A stretch of DNA of 64,000 nt from Salinimicrobium sp035607535 (lineage in GTDB: Bacteria; Bacteroidota; Bacteroidia; Flavobacteriales; Flavobacteriaceae): contig NZ_JAYDZX010000001.1 of the NCBI RefSeq assembly GCF_035607535.1, forward strand, positions 620,001 to 684,000, written 5' to 3'. Both the position numbers and the translations under genes were made by a program. Of the stretch, positions 45,030 to 54,235 are shown one piece after another; positions within the stretch are counted from its first letter, which is position 1; every line of letters begins with the position of its first letter. The notes under the pieces are model-generated. The model made no database searches, had not been told where the DNA came from, and worked only from the letters and a program-made list of their open reading frames with translations.

Positions 45030-46601
45030 TTAAGATATTAGTGGTAGTTTAATTATAAATGTACTTCCTTTTCCTTTCTCGCTCTCCACGCTAATTTGGC
45101 CGTGGTGATCATCAAGGATTCGCTTTGCGTAGGCAAGGCCAAGGCCGTGGCCTTTGACATTGTGAATATCGCCTGTATGCTCACGATAAAATTTTTCAAA
45201 TATTTTCTTTTGGACCGGTTTACTCATTCCGCTACCCTGGTCCCTTATTTTCATTACAATATAGTTCTTTACATTTTCAGTAAAAATATCTATACGTGGT
45301 GGATCTGGTGAATACTTCACTGCATTGTCCAACATATTCACTATTACATTAGTAAAGTGAGTTGGATTAGCCAGAATAGATGACTTCAATGCTCCAAAGT
45401 GGGTTTGAATATATCCTTCCTTATCTTCTACGATTAGTTCGACATGAGTGATCGCTTCTTCTATTAGTTCGTGAAGATCAAGTCTTTCTTTCTTTAGATC
45501 CAGTTCATTCTTCTCAAGCCTTGAAATTCGCAGTACATTCTCCACCTGTGCATGCATCCTTTTGTTCTCATCTCTTATCATGCGATGATAATGCGCAATT
45601 TTTTCAGGATCGTTCATCACCTTCGGATTCTTTATAGCATCCAGCGCTAAATTAATAGTAGCAATAGGGGTTTTGAACTCGTGGGTCATGTTGTTTATAA
45701 AATCAGTCTTGATCTCTGAGATCTGCCGTTGCCTTATTAACTGAGATAATGCACTTGAGTAGGCTATCACAATGATAAGGGTAAAAATGATCGATAAAGC
45801 CGCCATGAGAGTAATGGATGACAACACAACCTGTTTCTTTTCCGTAAAATTCACGAATAGCTGATAGTTGTTGCTGTTATTCCCCGCTGTAAACAGCGGT
45901 ACCCTGTAAGTGGTCCTGGCATCCAGTTCAAAATTCTCCGATCGCACTTTTGTAGCCAATCCATTGCCGTAAACTCCATATTCAAAAGAGGTATTCATCC
46001 CTCTGTTCCGAAGTTCATTCTGGATCAACTCTTCCAAATAAGATTTCGAAACCCTCTCATGAATGGGCTTCCTGCTCGTATATTCGCTCACGGTAGAACG
46101 GATAAATTCTTTCTCGACATCCTTCATTCTAAAGATGCGGTTGATCCTACTGGAAGTAGCCCTGGCACTTTCATTCAGGCTATCGTTCTTCACCAGTTTT
46201 GACACCTTGCGATTGATCAGCTTTTTAAACTGAATTGTATCTATAGATGCATCCAAAAAAGCCGTGGACAGCTTATAATCCTCCTCTAGCCTTCCCTCTG
46301 CCTGAAAAAAAGCATCATTGGAGATCTCATCGCGTGGCATCTCAAATATCTGCCTTATCATCGCGCTATCTGCCTTGGCTCCCAGGCTGTCAACCAACTC
46401 CTGCATCGCGAAATAGTAGTTCTCCAGTTCATTGTTCTCAACTTCATTGGCTACTCTTCGCAGTATCTGTTTAGCATTAAAAGAAAACTGCTCTTCTTTG
46501 CTCTCAACTGTGTTCTTTATCCAAAACCCCTGAACAAATATAATTCCTATTAGAGAGAGGCTCATGAGAACCACTAAAAGAAAAAATATCTTTTTGTTCA
46601 T
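45030..46601 (-). CDS. rprX: Membrane sensor histidine kinase, RprX-like
   Basis: 523 residues. Two membrane segments (about 5-25 and 262-288) flank a long periplasmic sensor. The DHp helix has MTHEFKTPIATINLALDAI with phospho-acceptor His 307. The HATPase domain has a VIVNMLDNAVKYS N-box, RDQGSGMS (G1), FEKFYRE (F-box) and HGLGLAYAKRI (G2). No obvious HAMP domain. It pairs with RprY and has its own promoter. Confidence 0.93.
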   Translation of the reverse strand: MNKKIFFLLVVLMSLSLIGIIFVQGFWIKNTVESKEEQFSFNAKQILRRVANEVENNELENYYFAMQELVDSLGAKADSAMIRQIFEMPRDEISNDAFFQAEGRLEEDYKLSTAFLDASIDTIQFKKLINRKVSKLVKNDSLNESARATSSRINRIFRMKDVEKEFIRSTVSEYTSRKPIHERVSKSYLEELIQNELRNRGMNTSFEYGVYGNGLATKVRSENFELDARTTYRVPLFTAGNNSNNYQLFVNFTEKKQVVLSSITLMAALSIIFTLIIVIAYSSALSQLIRQRQISEIKTDFINNMTHEFKTPIATINLALDAIKNPKVMNDPEKIAHYHRMIRDENKRMHAQVENVLRISRLEKNELDLKKERLDLHELIEEAITHVELIVEDKEGYIQTHFGALKSSILANPTHFTNVIVNMLDNAVKYSPDPPRIDIFTENVKNYIVMKIRDQGSGMSKPVQKKIFEKFYREHTGDIHNVKGHGLGLAYAKRILDDHHGQISVESEKGKGSTFIIKLPLIS

Positions 46602-46606
46602 ATCTT

Positions 46607-46635
46607 CAAAAGTATGATTTTAACATTTAGCCAAA
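46607..46635 (-). promoter_or_regulatory. -33/-7 promoter of the RprX/RprY operon
   Basis: On the minus strand TTTG (46632-46635) and TACTTTTG (46607-46614) are separated by 17 bases, matching the Bacteroidota consensus TTTG-N17-23-TAnnTTTG. The -7 box ends five bases before the ATG. Confidence 0.65.
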
Positions 46636-46674
46636 GAGGGCTTTAACCAAAAGTTAACAAAAGGAAACCAGTAT

Positions 46675-47259
46675 TTACGCGCTCTTGAGGAGGATTTCGT
46701 GCAGTTGCCGTACTTCTCGCTGGGTCTGATCAAGCTCTTTATTTTCTATTATAAAATCTGCCAGTTCTGCCTTCTTGTCGTCACTCCACTGGTTGCTCAT
46801 TCGGGCTTCAATTTCCTCCAGGGTAGAATTGTCCCTTTTCTGAAGTCTTTCAATTCTCCTGTCAAATGGAGCTGTGACAAGAACATTATAATCACATTTT
46901 TTATAGCCTCCTTTTTCAAAAAGAATTGCGGCTTCATAGACCACATATGGAGCATGTTGTTCTCTCTTCCAAATCTCAAAATGATCTGCCACTGCTGGAT
47001 GGATTACAGCATTTAATTGCTCAAGTTTTTCCTTGTCTTCAAAAACTCTGGACGCAATATATTTCCTGTTGGGAATGTTGTCATCATAGGCTTTCTCTCC
47101 AAAAAGCTCAATTATTGCCGATCTTATACTTTCATCGGTTTCCATGAGCTTCTTAGCCTCAATATCTGCAATATATACAGGAACGTCAAGTTCCCGGAAA
47201 AATTTGGCAACTGTGGTTTTTCCACTCCCAATTCCACCTGTAAGGCCAACTACTTTCAT
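46675..47259 (-). CDS. coaE: Dephospho-CoA kinase
   Basis: 194 residues. It phosphorylates dephospho-CoA, the last step of CoA synthesis. P-loop GGIGSGKT (8-15) directly after MKVVGLT, YIADIEAKKLME, NRKYIASRVFEDKEKLEQLNAVIHP and VYEAAILFEKGGYK. All are typical. Its start overlaps the upstream ybbR stop by four bases. Confidence 0.95.
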   Translation of the reverse strand: MKVVGLTGGIGSGKTTVAKFFRELDVPVYIADIEAKKLMETDESIRSAIIELFGEKAYDDNIPNRKYIASRVFEDKEKLEQLNAVIHPAVADHFEIWKREQHAPYVVYEAAILFEKGGYKKCDYNVLVTAPFDRRIERLQKRDNSTLEEIEARMSNQWSDDKKAELADFIIENKELDQTQREVRQLHEILLKSA

Positions 47260-48215
47260 TTCTTGATGATAAACTGGATCTTCTTTTCGTTTAGCCGAAT
47301 ATTAGAAGTAAAATCGGGTTTTTTGATCACCTCCGGAATAAGAAAGTCCTGCTCTCCCCTCACATTATTAAAATCGGCTACTACCCGAAAATCTGAAGCC
47401 GTTACTTTACTGAAGTCTTTTAAATTCACCTGAAAGAACAGCACCGTCTCCTTGGGAAAAATGATCACGTTGAGATTTTGAGGCACGTTGATGAGCTCAA
47501 TGGGCACCTGTACTTTTCCTTCTGTAAATTTTTCTACATCGACCGAGTATTTGACTCTGTTGCGATAAAAGGTAACATTGGGAAGGGAAGTGGTATCCAA
47601 TAAAACAAATCCGCTTTGATCTGACTTTACTTTTGAAAGTTTCAACGGAAATGTTTGCAAACCCGATAGTGTATCAAGGATATTATCGGGACCACTCACT
47701 CTTATGGAGTCGGGTTCAATAGAAAGTTCTTCAACGGCCGAGTATCCAACGGCATATTCTATTTCAACCTGTGACTTTACAGGAAGCTTTTTTTCCTGTT
47801 TCTGTTCATAATCAAGAACCAGTGCATCCCTCACAAATTGATTATCGTCAAAATCGATCTCCAGTTGTGATTGTATCTCAGTCCTATTTTCATCTATAAC
47901 ATATACGAGTGAACCATTTTCCACATAAGCCTTGGAAAGATCAATGGTGAGCGTAGGCGGAAAAAGTGAAAACCAGGCAATCCTGAAACCATTCTCCTGC
48001 ATTCTAAGCTGAATGTCTTGAGGTGTATCGTCCAACAGCAACTTATCTGGCGGAACATTGGCATATTTCACCGGAATATCAAGCACTTCATTGTACTGTT
48101 TTGAAAACTGCACAAAGATCCAGATCACTACAGCAAAAAAAAGAAAGAACAGGAATGAATTGAAATCGGTTTTTCTAAACCGGGTTTTGGTGACAGATTT
48201 GAATCTTTTAAGCAT
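47256..48215 (-). CDS. YbbR-like domain protein
   Basis: 319 residues. One N-terminal membrane helix (FNSFLFFLFFAVVIWIFVQF) precedes an extracytoplasmic part with YbbR-like beta repeats (DIPVKYANVPPDKLLLDDTP, PVKSQVEIEYAVGYSAVEEL). In Firmicutes YbbR/CdaR regulates the cyclic-di-AMP synthase CdaA; here it sits between a glycosyltransferase and coaE, an order common in flavobacteria. Overlaps with both neighbours (8 and 4 bp) suggest one operon. Role here is not known. Confidence 0.8.
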   Translation of the reverse strand: MLKRFKSVTKTRFRKTDFNSFLFFLFFAVVIWIFVQFSKQYNEVLDIPVKYANVPPDKLLLDDTPQDIQLRMQENGFRIAWFSLFPPTLTIDLSKAYVENGSLVYVIDENRTEIQSQLEIDFDDNQFVRDALVLDYEQKQEKKLPVKSQVEIEYAVGYSAVEELSIEPDSIRVSGPDNILDTLSGLQTFPLKLSKVKSDQSGFVLLDTTSLPNVTFYRNRVKYSVDVEKFTEGKVQVPIELINVPQNLNVIIFPKETVLFFQVNLKDFSKVTASDFRVVADFNNVRGEQDFLIPEVIKKPDFTSNIRLNEKKIQFIIKK

Positions 48216-49215
48216 GTTTGAAGAATAGCTTGGGGAACCTTTCCTCGGGATCCTTGTTCAACAGTCTAAGATAGCAGGTTGACTTGCAGAAACCAAACCC
48301 GTATCCTAAAAACTGAATGAGTGCAGCCCCAATAGACAGCACTGCGATCTTGAAATTTTTGTGGAGATAAAGTGAGTGCAGAAACAATATAAAGAAATAG
48401 GCTCCATACAACCAAAGCAACCAATACCCTCCAAAAATGGCAAAAACAACAGCGAGTATTAGTCCAATACTAAAAAGCGTGGGAAACCAGTAAGTGATCT
48501 TAGCCGAATAAGGATGCCACTTATTAAGGATAGGCCTAACCAATCCAAATTTCCTGACCTGTTGATAGAATTTCCTCCAGTCGATCCTTCGTTTGTGGAA
48601 GACAAAGGCTTCAGGAAATAAGCGTGTCGTAAATTGCATTTTTTGAAGCCTTAGTGCAAGATCGGGATCTTCCCCGGGATGAATTCTTCCAAAGCCACCG
48701 CTGACTTCAAAGGCCTTTTTTGAAAGCCCCATGTTGAAGCTGCGCGGCTGAAATTTCCCCAGCCTTTTCTTTCCCCCTCTAATTCCGCCGGTGGTGAGGA
48801 AAGAGGTCATGGCGTAGTTGATCGCCTTTTGCAGATCGCTGAAATCCTCATGGGCAGCATCGGGACCACCGAAGCAATGAACGTAAGCCTTGTTGAGCTC
48901 CTCCTCTACTTCAGCTAAATACTGAGGTGGTAAAAGCACATCTGAATCCAGGATCAAAAAATAATTTCCGGAAGCTTTCCTCATTCCGAAGTTGCGGGAA
49001 TCTCCGGGACCGGAATTCGGCTTTTTAAAATAACAAATCTTCAGGCGCCCTTCAAAATCCTTTACAACTTCTTCCGAAGAAATTGTAGAACCATCTTCGA
49101 CAATTACCACTTCAAAAGCCTTGTCATAAGTAAGATGCAGCATGGTTTCAAGCAGCTCCCTGATTTCGGCAGGACGGTTGTAAACAGGAATGATAAATGA
49201 GAAAGAGAGCTCCAT
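48208..49215 (-). CDS. Family 2 glycosyltransferase, membrane-anchored
   Basis: 335 residues. GT-A fold start FSFIIPVYNRPAEIRELLETM, VVIVEDGSTIS, the DxD-type FLILDSDVLLPP, and GGFGRIHPGEDPDLALRLQKM, as in family 2 enzymes. From about 230 two or three hydrophobic segments follow (FSIGLILAVVFAIFGGYWLLWL). The acceptor is unknown. It is the first gene of the operon with ybbR and coaE. Confidence 0.88.
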   Translation of the reverse strand: MELSFSFIIPVYNRPAEIRELLETMLHLTYDKAFEVVIVEDGSTISSEEVVKDFEGRLKICYFKKPNSGPGDSRNFGMRKASGNYFLILDSDVLLPPQYLAEVEEELNKAYVHCFGGPDAAHEDFSDLQKAINYAMTSFLTTGGIRGGKKRLGKFQPRSFNMGLSKKAFEVSGGFGRIHPGEDPDLALRLQKMQFTTRLFPEAFVFHKRRIDWRKFYQQVRKFGLVRPILNKWHPYSAKITYWFPTLFSIGLILAVVFAIFGGYWLLWLYGAYFFILFLHSLYLHKNFKIAVLSIGAALIQFLGYGFGFCKSTCYLRLLNKDPEERFPKLFFKHA

Positions 49216-49256
49216 GACACAAATGTATTAAAGAATGAGGGACAAGCACCAAAAAT

Positions 49257-49291
49257 AAGAGGCCTCAAAAATGTCATTTTTGAGACCTCTT
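49257..49291 (-). terminator. Terminator of fabI with the palindrome core
   Basis: Seventeen-base arms AAGAGGcCTCAAAAATG and CATTTTTGAGaCCTCTT (49257-49273, 49275-49291) pair with one mismatch around one base. It lies 20 bases after the fabI stop and carries the recurring CAAAAATG-n-CATTTTTG core. Confidence 0.8.
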
Positions 49292-49312
49292 GTCTATAGA
49301 TATTTGAATTAG

Positions 49313-50137
49313 CTACTCTCCTTTGCTCTTAACAAAAGCTTCCATCACCTGCTGACTCACTCCCATGTTGGAGAAGCCACCGTCGTTGTAAAGATTTTGC
49401 AGAGTCACTCTTTTTGTAAGATCCGAGAATAAAGTGACAATGTAGTTGGCACAGTCCATTCCGGTTGCATTTCCAAGAGGTGACATTTCCTCGGCATAAG
49501 CGATGAAACCGTCAAAACCTTTCACACCTGTACCCGCAGTAGTAGGCGTTGGCGATTGGGAAATGGTATTTACTCTTACTTTTTTCTCTTTTCCGAAAAA
49601 ATACCCGAAACTGCGGGCAATTGATTCCAAATACGCCTTATTATCGGCCATATCATTATAATCCGGGAAAACTTTTTGTGCAGCGATGTATGAAAGCGCC
49701 ATAATGCTACCCCACTCGTTCATAGCGTCTTTCTTGTAAAGGCTCTGCATAGTCTTGTGAAAAGAAACCGCCGAAACGTCCCAACCTTTGGTCGTGAAGT
49801 CGTAATTCTGGTTAGTGTAGTGATTGCCTTTTCGCACGTTAACAGACATTCCGATTGAATGTAGCACGAAATCTAGTTTTCCACCAAGGATCTCCATGGC
49901 CTTATCTACGAGGTTGTCCAGGTCCTCCACGCTTGTAGCATCTGCAGGAATGATCTCTGCATTTGTTTTTTCAGCAAGTTCCTTAATATTCCCCATTCTC
50001 ATGGCGATGGGTGCATTGGTAAGAACAAATTGCCCTCCCTCTTCATGCACTCTCAATGCTGTTTTCCAGGCGATAGAATTCTCATCAAGGGCTCCAAAAA
50101 TGATCCCTTTTTTTCCTTTTAGTAGATTATATGACAT
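49313..50137 (-). CDS. fabI: Enoyl-[acyl-carrier-protein] reductase, FabI type
   Basis: 274 residues. An SDR-fold enzyme that reduces trans-2-enoyl-ACP in fatty-acid elongation. N-terminal GKKGIIFGALDENSIAWKTAL is the FabI variant of the cofactor motif. DFVLHSIGMS, then LSYIAAQKVFPDYNDMADNK with the Tyr-x6-Lys pair of FabI, and RVNTISQSP. It differs clearly from E. coli FabI in the helix after the active site, consistent with a Bacteroidota clade. A TATATTTA box lies at 50167-50174. Confidence 0.9.
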   Translation of the reverse strand: MSYNLLKGKKGIIFGALDENSIAWKTALRVHEEGGQFVLTNAPIAMRMGNIKELAEKTNAEIIPADATSVEDLDNLVDKAMEILGGKLDFVLHSIGMSVNVRKGNHYTNQNYDFTTKGWDVSAVSFHKTMQSLYKKDAMNEWGSIMALSYIAAQKVFPDYNDMADNKAYLESIARSFGYFFGKEKKVRVNTISQSPTPTTAGTGVKGFDGFIAYAEEMSPLGNATGMDCANYIVTLFSDLTKRVTLQNLYNDGGFSNMGVSQQVMEAFVKSKGE

Positions 50138-50166
50138 GGTTTGGTTTTATAGTGTTGTTAAGCGGG

Positions 50167-50174
50167 TAAATATA
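50167..50174 (-). promoter_or_regulatory. Probable -7 box of fabI
   Basis: The minus strand reads TATATTTA, one mismatch from TAnnTTTG, 29 bases before the fabI ATG and inside the short gap after recN. Confidence 0.4.
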
Positions 50175-50185
50175 ATAAACATCTT

Positions 50186-51838
50186 TTAATTCAGAAGCGC
50201 TTTGGCATGTGCCACGGCAGATTCACTAATGTTTTTACCGCCCAACATCATTGCCAGCTCCTCAATGCGATCTTCGCCATTCAATTCCTTGATATTGGTT
50301 ATCGTGCTGTGGGCGGCATCTTCTTTGAAAATCTTGAAATGCCTGTCCCCTTTTCCGGCGATCTGCGGAAGGTGAGTAATGGCAATAACCTGCATGTTTT
50401 TTCCCATTTTCTGAAGGATACCGGCCATTTTCTGCGCGATGTCCCCTGAAACTCCGGTGTCGATCTCATCAAAAATAATAGTGGGCAGTTGACTGTAGGT
50501 GGCTAAAATGCTTTTTACAGCCAACATTATTCTGGACAATTCCCCGCCCGATGCTGCTTTCTTTATGTCGTTGTAAGCGCCGCCTTTATTGGCAGCCAGT
50601 AACCAGGTGAGCTTATCCTGCCCGTTGGCATAAAATTCCTTCTGCTGCTCCAGCTGGATCTTCAAAGTTGCGTTTGGCATTCCCAGGTCGTCCAGGATCG
50701 TCTCCACTTCCTGAATGAACTTCGGAATAATGCTTTTTCGGGAGGTATGAATTTCTGAAGCTATTTTGTGCAGCTCTTCTTTCTTCTCAAAAATGACTTT
50801 TTCTAAACGCGTTATTTCTTCATCGGCATTTTCTGAAACCGCCACTTTCTTCGCCAACTCCTCCTGGATTTCCCTCAATTCCTCCACAGTAGCAACTGCG
50901 TGCTTCTTCTGAAGGTTATACAATACCTGAAGTTTGGCATTCACCTGCTCCAGTTCCGCCGGATTCGCCTCCACCTTATCCAAAGCCGATTCGAGTTCTG
51001 TAGCGATATCGTCAAGTTCGATATTGACGCTTTGCAGCCGCCCAAATAGTTGATGATATTGATTTGAAATTCCGGAGATCTTTTGAAGATTGTTCTTCGC
51101 CTCCCTCAGGGAAGCGGCTGCGCCAATCTCCTCCTGCTGAATATTATTAATAGCGCCTCCCAGCTGCTCGGTGAGCTGCTCTACATTGCTCAGCTCCTCA
51201 TATCGTTCCTCCAGTTCTTCCTGCATTCCCGGCTCCAGTTTTGCCTGTTGCAGTTCGGTGAGCAAAAAGAGGTTGTAATCGTATTCCTTTGTGGCCTGCG
51301 CCTGCTCTTCTCTTAATTGCTGAAGATCCTTTTGAAGCTTTTTAAGCTGCTGAAGTTCTTTCTGATATTCCTTCAACTTTAATTCATTGCCGGCCAAAGA
51401 GTCGATCACCAGAAACTGATAATTGTTATCACCCAAACTCAAGGTCTCATGCTGACTGTGAATATCCAGCAGTCTCTCCCCAAGTACCTGAAGCGAGGAA
51501 AGATTCGCCGGAGTATCATTTATGAAGGCCCGGCTTTTTCCCGAAGGCAGTATTTCCCTCCTAATAATGGTTTGAGGTTCATAATCCAGATCTTCGGCAG
51601 CAAAAAGGGATTTAAGATCATAAGACGAAATGCTGAAGGTGCCTTCAATAACACATTTCTTTTCTGCATTGCGTATGGCGCTAAGGTCGGCTCGTTTGCC
51701 CAACAGCAAAGAAAGCGCACCCAGCATAATGGATTTTCCCGCGCCGGTTTCCCCTGTAATTATGGTAAAGCCACTTCGAAGATCCATCTGTATATCTTCA
51801 ATAAGGGCGTAATTTTTTATAGAAAGGTTTGTAAGCAA
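50186..51838 (-). CDS. recN: DNA repair protein RecN
   Basis: 550 residues, an SMC-like ATPase in double-strand break repair. Walker A GETGAGKS (29-36) near the N-terminus, a long Glu/Gln/Leu-rich coiled coil (about 150-370), then the signature ASGGELSRIMLA and IIFDEIDTGVSG (Walker B). All are intact. The upstream gap holds a mosaic of short repeats. Confidence 0.96.
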   Translation of the reverse strand: MLTNLSIKNYALIEDIQMDLRSGFTIITGETGAGKSIMLGALSLLLGKRADLSAIRNAEKKCVIEGTFSISSYDLKSLFAAEDLDYEPQTIIRREILPSGKSRAFINDTPANLSSLQVLGERLLDIHSQHETLSLGDNNYQFLVIDSLAGNELKLKEYQKELQQLKKLQKDLQQLREEQAQATKEYDYNLFLLTELQQAKLEPGMQEELEERYEELSNVEQLTEQLGGAINNIQQEEIGAAASLREAKNNLQKISGISNQYHQLFGRLQSVNIELDDIATELESALDKVEANPAELEQVNAKLQVLYNLQKKHAVATVEELREIQEELAKKVAVSENADEEITRLEKVIFEKKEELHKIASEIHTSRKSIIPKFIQEVETILDDLGMPNATLKIQLEQQKEFYANGQDKLTWLLAANKGGAYNDIKKAASGGELSRIMLAVKSILATYSQLPTIIFDEIDTGVSGDIAQKMAGILQKMGKNMQVIAITHLPQIAGKGDRHFKIFKEDAAHSTITNIKELNGEDRIEELAMMLGGKNISESAVAHAKALLN

Positions 51839-52134
51839 GAGGTTACAAATTTGGGTTAAAGATAAGAGAAATTACCGTTGACCTAAAGCAATTAATAGAG
51901 AGCAAATTTAAAAGAATGGGAATTGAAGCACCAAATTAGAAGCAGCAAATTCCATAGGGGATTCAGAATTCAGAATTAAAATTTCTATGAAGGAACTATA
52001 AGCACAAAATTGTTTCCCGCAGATCTCGGAGATTTACGCAGATTCTATTGAACTAAAATAGTCTTGACTCTGGCTCTTGATTCTTTCCTCTTCTCTTCCT
52101 GCCCCTCTGACCACTGATCTCTGACCACTGACCA
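51839..52134. repeat. Mosaic of unrelated short repeats between recN and porD
   Basis: This gap has no gene. Segments of different repeat types follow one another: GATTCAGAATTCAGAATTAA (around 51960-51980), CCCGCAGATCTCGGAGATTTACGCAGATT (around 52017-52045; three CGCAGATT-like steps), TCTTGACTCTGGCTCTTGATTC (around 52060-52082) and the heptamer run GACCACTGATCTCTGACCAC ending at the stop codon of porD. The last segment matches the heptamers at 29690-30505. Confidence 0.75.
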
Positions 52135-53025
52135 CTAATACCTAATATTCCCCCACTTTTCATTGTAGTTGGGTGCCATCGTGTTAAGAGCATCGACCAC
52201 CTCCCGGATATTCACTGAAGGACCGCCACTAAAGACCTGTTCTACCTCATCGGCTTTGGCGTCAAAAAAGGTTCTTAGCAACAGGGAATTGGGTCGGCGG
52301 CTGTTCATTCGCTGTAAGTCGATAATAGAAGCTGCAATTGCTTCTTTTCCTTCTTCCGGCGACATGTGCATTACGTCCAACCCCTGGCGATGATAGGTAT
52401 AAAGAGCATTGCGATATCCGGAATAGGTATTGGAAAGCAGATCGGCATTAAGTTGATATCGGGAGCGATTTCCGTCTGTTCCTTTCCAACCGCTGTAAGA
52501 ACTCTGCTGTGCTGTACCCACTATTTGGTTGGCAGTTTGGTAATATGAAGTTCCTCCCTGTTCACTAAAAGTATCGGCATCCAGACCTAAAATAGTATAA
52601 ACATAGAAGCTTATCACAGAAACCAGATTGGAGTTGAACTGGTTTGGACTAAATTCCAAAGGCTGATATTCGGTATATTCAAAGGCAAATTGCTCATCAT
52701 TAAAATTCAACACCGGAGTAACCATGGTAGAACCAAAAACAGGCCTGGAAGACTGAATTTGAATAGTTCCGCCAAAGCTGTTGCCGTCAAAACTGTTGAT
52801 ATTAATGAAGATGCTGCAATTGATACGCTCCTGCGGAAGGAATTCCCTGTTGGTCCAGCGTGTTTGATTGACAAATTCGGTAAGTGAATTTTGAAGTGTT
52901 TTAAAGACAGAGTTATTCGCCTGCCCTGTTTGTTCGGAATTTACAACAACCTGACAGTTAAGCTCCTGTGCAGCCAGGCTTAGGTTGAAGCCAAGCATCA
53001 ATATTAACAACAAGGTTTTACGCAT
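52135..53025 (-). CDS. porD: DUF4835 family protein, PorD-like
   Basis: 296 residues with a Sec signal (LLLILMLGFNLSLAAQ). The body starts with LNCQVVVNSEQTGQANNSVF, typical of DUF4835, and continues with FVNQTRWTNREFLPQERINC and later GWKGTDGNRSRYQLNADLLSN. The family is annotated as PorD of the type IX secretion system in Bacteroidota, here by family recognition. The start overlaps the end of coaBC by 8 bp, an order common in flavobacteria. The gene presumably helps export cargo such as the giant protein of this window. The stop TAG is directly followed by a heptamer repeat. Confidence 0.8.
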   Translation of the reverse strand: MRKTLLLILMLGFNLSLAAQELNCQVVVNSEQTGQANNSVFKTLQNSLTEFVNQTRWTNREFLPQERINCSIFININSFDGNSFGGTIQIQSSRPVFGSTMVTPVLNFNDEQFAFEYTEYQPLEFSPNQFNSNLVSVISFYVYTILGLDADTFSEQGGTSYYQTANQIVGTAQQSSYSGWKGTDGNRSRYQLNADLLSNTYSGYRNALYTYHRQGLDVMHMSPEEGKEAIAASIIDLQRMNSRRPNSLLLRTFFDAKADEVEQVFSGGPSVNIREVVDALNTMAPNYNEKWGNIRY

Positions 53026-54229
53026 TGCTTAAAATGATTATTTCATTCAGGATATCTGCAGCAACCTCTTTCTTTGTCTTCAGGTCAAAATTCTTTCCTG
53101 CACCATTTCGGAACAGGATCTTGATCTTGTTGGTATTGGATTTGAATCCGGCACCTTTGTCATTCAGAGAATTGAGCACTATAAAATCAAGGTTCTTTCT
53201 TTTTAGCTTTCCGGCTGCATTCTCTTCTTCATTTTCCGTTTCCAGTGCAAAACCTACCAGAAGCTGATCTTTCTTTGCCTCTCCAAGAGCAGCCAGTATA
53301 TCGGGATTTTTCACCAACTCCAGTTGCATGGTCTCCCCGGTTTTCTTGATCTTTTGATCTGCAGAGATCTTTGGCCGGTAATCACTAACTGCAGCCGATG
53401 CAATAGCAATATCCACTTCCGGAAATGCTTTTGTCGCTGCTTCAAACATTTCCCTTGCACTCTGAACTCTGACCAGCTTTATTCTTTCCCGCGGCTTTTC
53501 TAAATGCGTGGGACCTGATATCAGGATAACATCGGCTCCCGCATCATGTGCAGCAGCCGCCAACTCAAAGCCCATTTTTCCGCTCGAGTGGTTACCTATA
53601 AAACGCACGGGGTCAATCGCTTCGTATGTAGGACCTGCGGTTATGAGAACTTTTTTATTGTAAAGCGGAAGATCCTTTATCAGATGATCCTCAATAAAAG
53701 CGACAATATCTTCAGGTTCTGCCATGCGGCCCTCTCCTGTTAATCCGCTGGCAAGTTCCCCTGATGTAGCAGGGATCATTACATTTCCAAAAGAGATAAG
53801 CTTCGCAAAATTCTCTTTTGTTGAAGGATGTTTATACATGTCCAGATCCATTGCCGGAGCAAAGAAAACAGGACATTTAGCAGATAGATATGTAGCCATG
53901 AGAAAATTATCGCTGTGACCGCCTGCCATTTTGGAAAGGGTATTGGCGGTGGCAGGAGCAATGATCATATAGTCTGCCCATAGCCCCAGTTCCACATGGT
54001 TGTTCCATTGGTTGCCATGGTCTTCTTCCTTCGTAAAAGAAGAAACCACCTCATTCTTAGAAAGGGTGGATAAGGTAAGTGGTGTAACAAATTCTTTGGC
54101 CGCAGGGGTCATAATTACTTTTACCTGCGCACCGGCTTTAATAAAGAGCCGGACCAAAAATGCTGTTTTATAAGCGGCAATACCCGCGGTAACGCCGAGA
54201 AGTATCTTTTTGCCGCTTAATACAGACAT
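53018..54229 (-). CDS. coaBC: Bifunctional CoaBC (phosphopantothenoylcysteine synthetase/decarboxylase)
   Basis: 403 residues. The flavoprotein CoaC half has LLGVTAGIAAYKTAFLV, HVELGLWADYMIIAPATANT and PAMDLDMY. The CoaB half has ITAGPTYEAIDPVRFIGNHS, the GKMG glycine pair and NKIKILF near the end. Together they make 4'-phosphopantetheine in CoA synthesis; coaE lies in the same window. It sits between rpoZ (6 bp) and porD (overlap 8 bp) in one operon. Confidence 0.95.
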   Translation of the reverse strand: MSVLSGKKILLGVTAGIAAYKTAFLVRLFIKAGAQVKVIMTPAAKEFVTPLTLSTLSKNEVVSSFTKEEDHGNQWNNHVELGLWADYMIIAPATANTLSKMAGGHSDNFLMATYLSAKCPVFFAPAMDLDMYKHPSTKENFAKLISFGNVMIPATSGELASGLTGEGRMAEPEDIVAFIEDHLIKDLPLYNKKVLITAGPTYEAIDPVRFIGNHSSGKMGFELAAAAHDAGADVILISGPTHLEKPRERIKLVRVQSAREMFEAATKAFPEVDIAIASAAVSDYRPKISADQKIKKTGETMQLELVKNPDILAALGEAKKDQLLVGFALETENEEENAAGKLKRKNLDFIVLNSLNDKGAGFKSNTNKIKILFRNGAGKNFDLKTKKEVAADILNEIIILSNA

Positions 54230-54235
54230 ATATTT

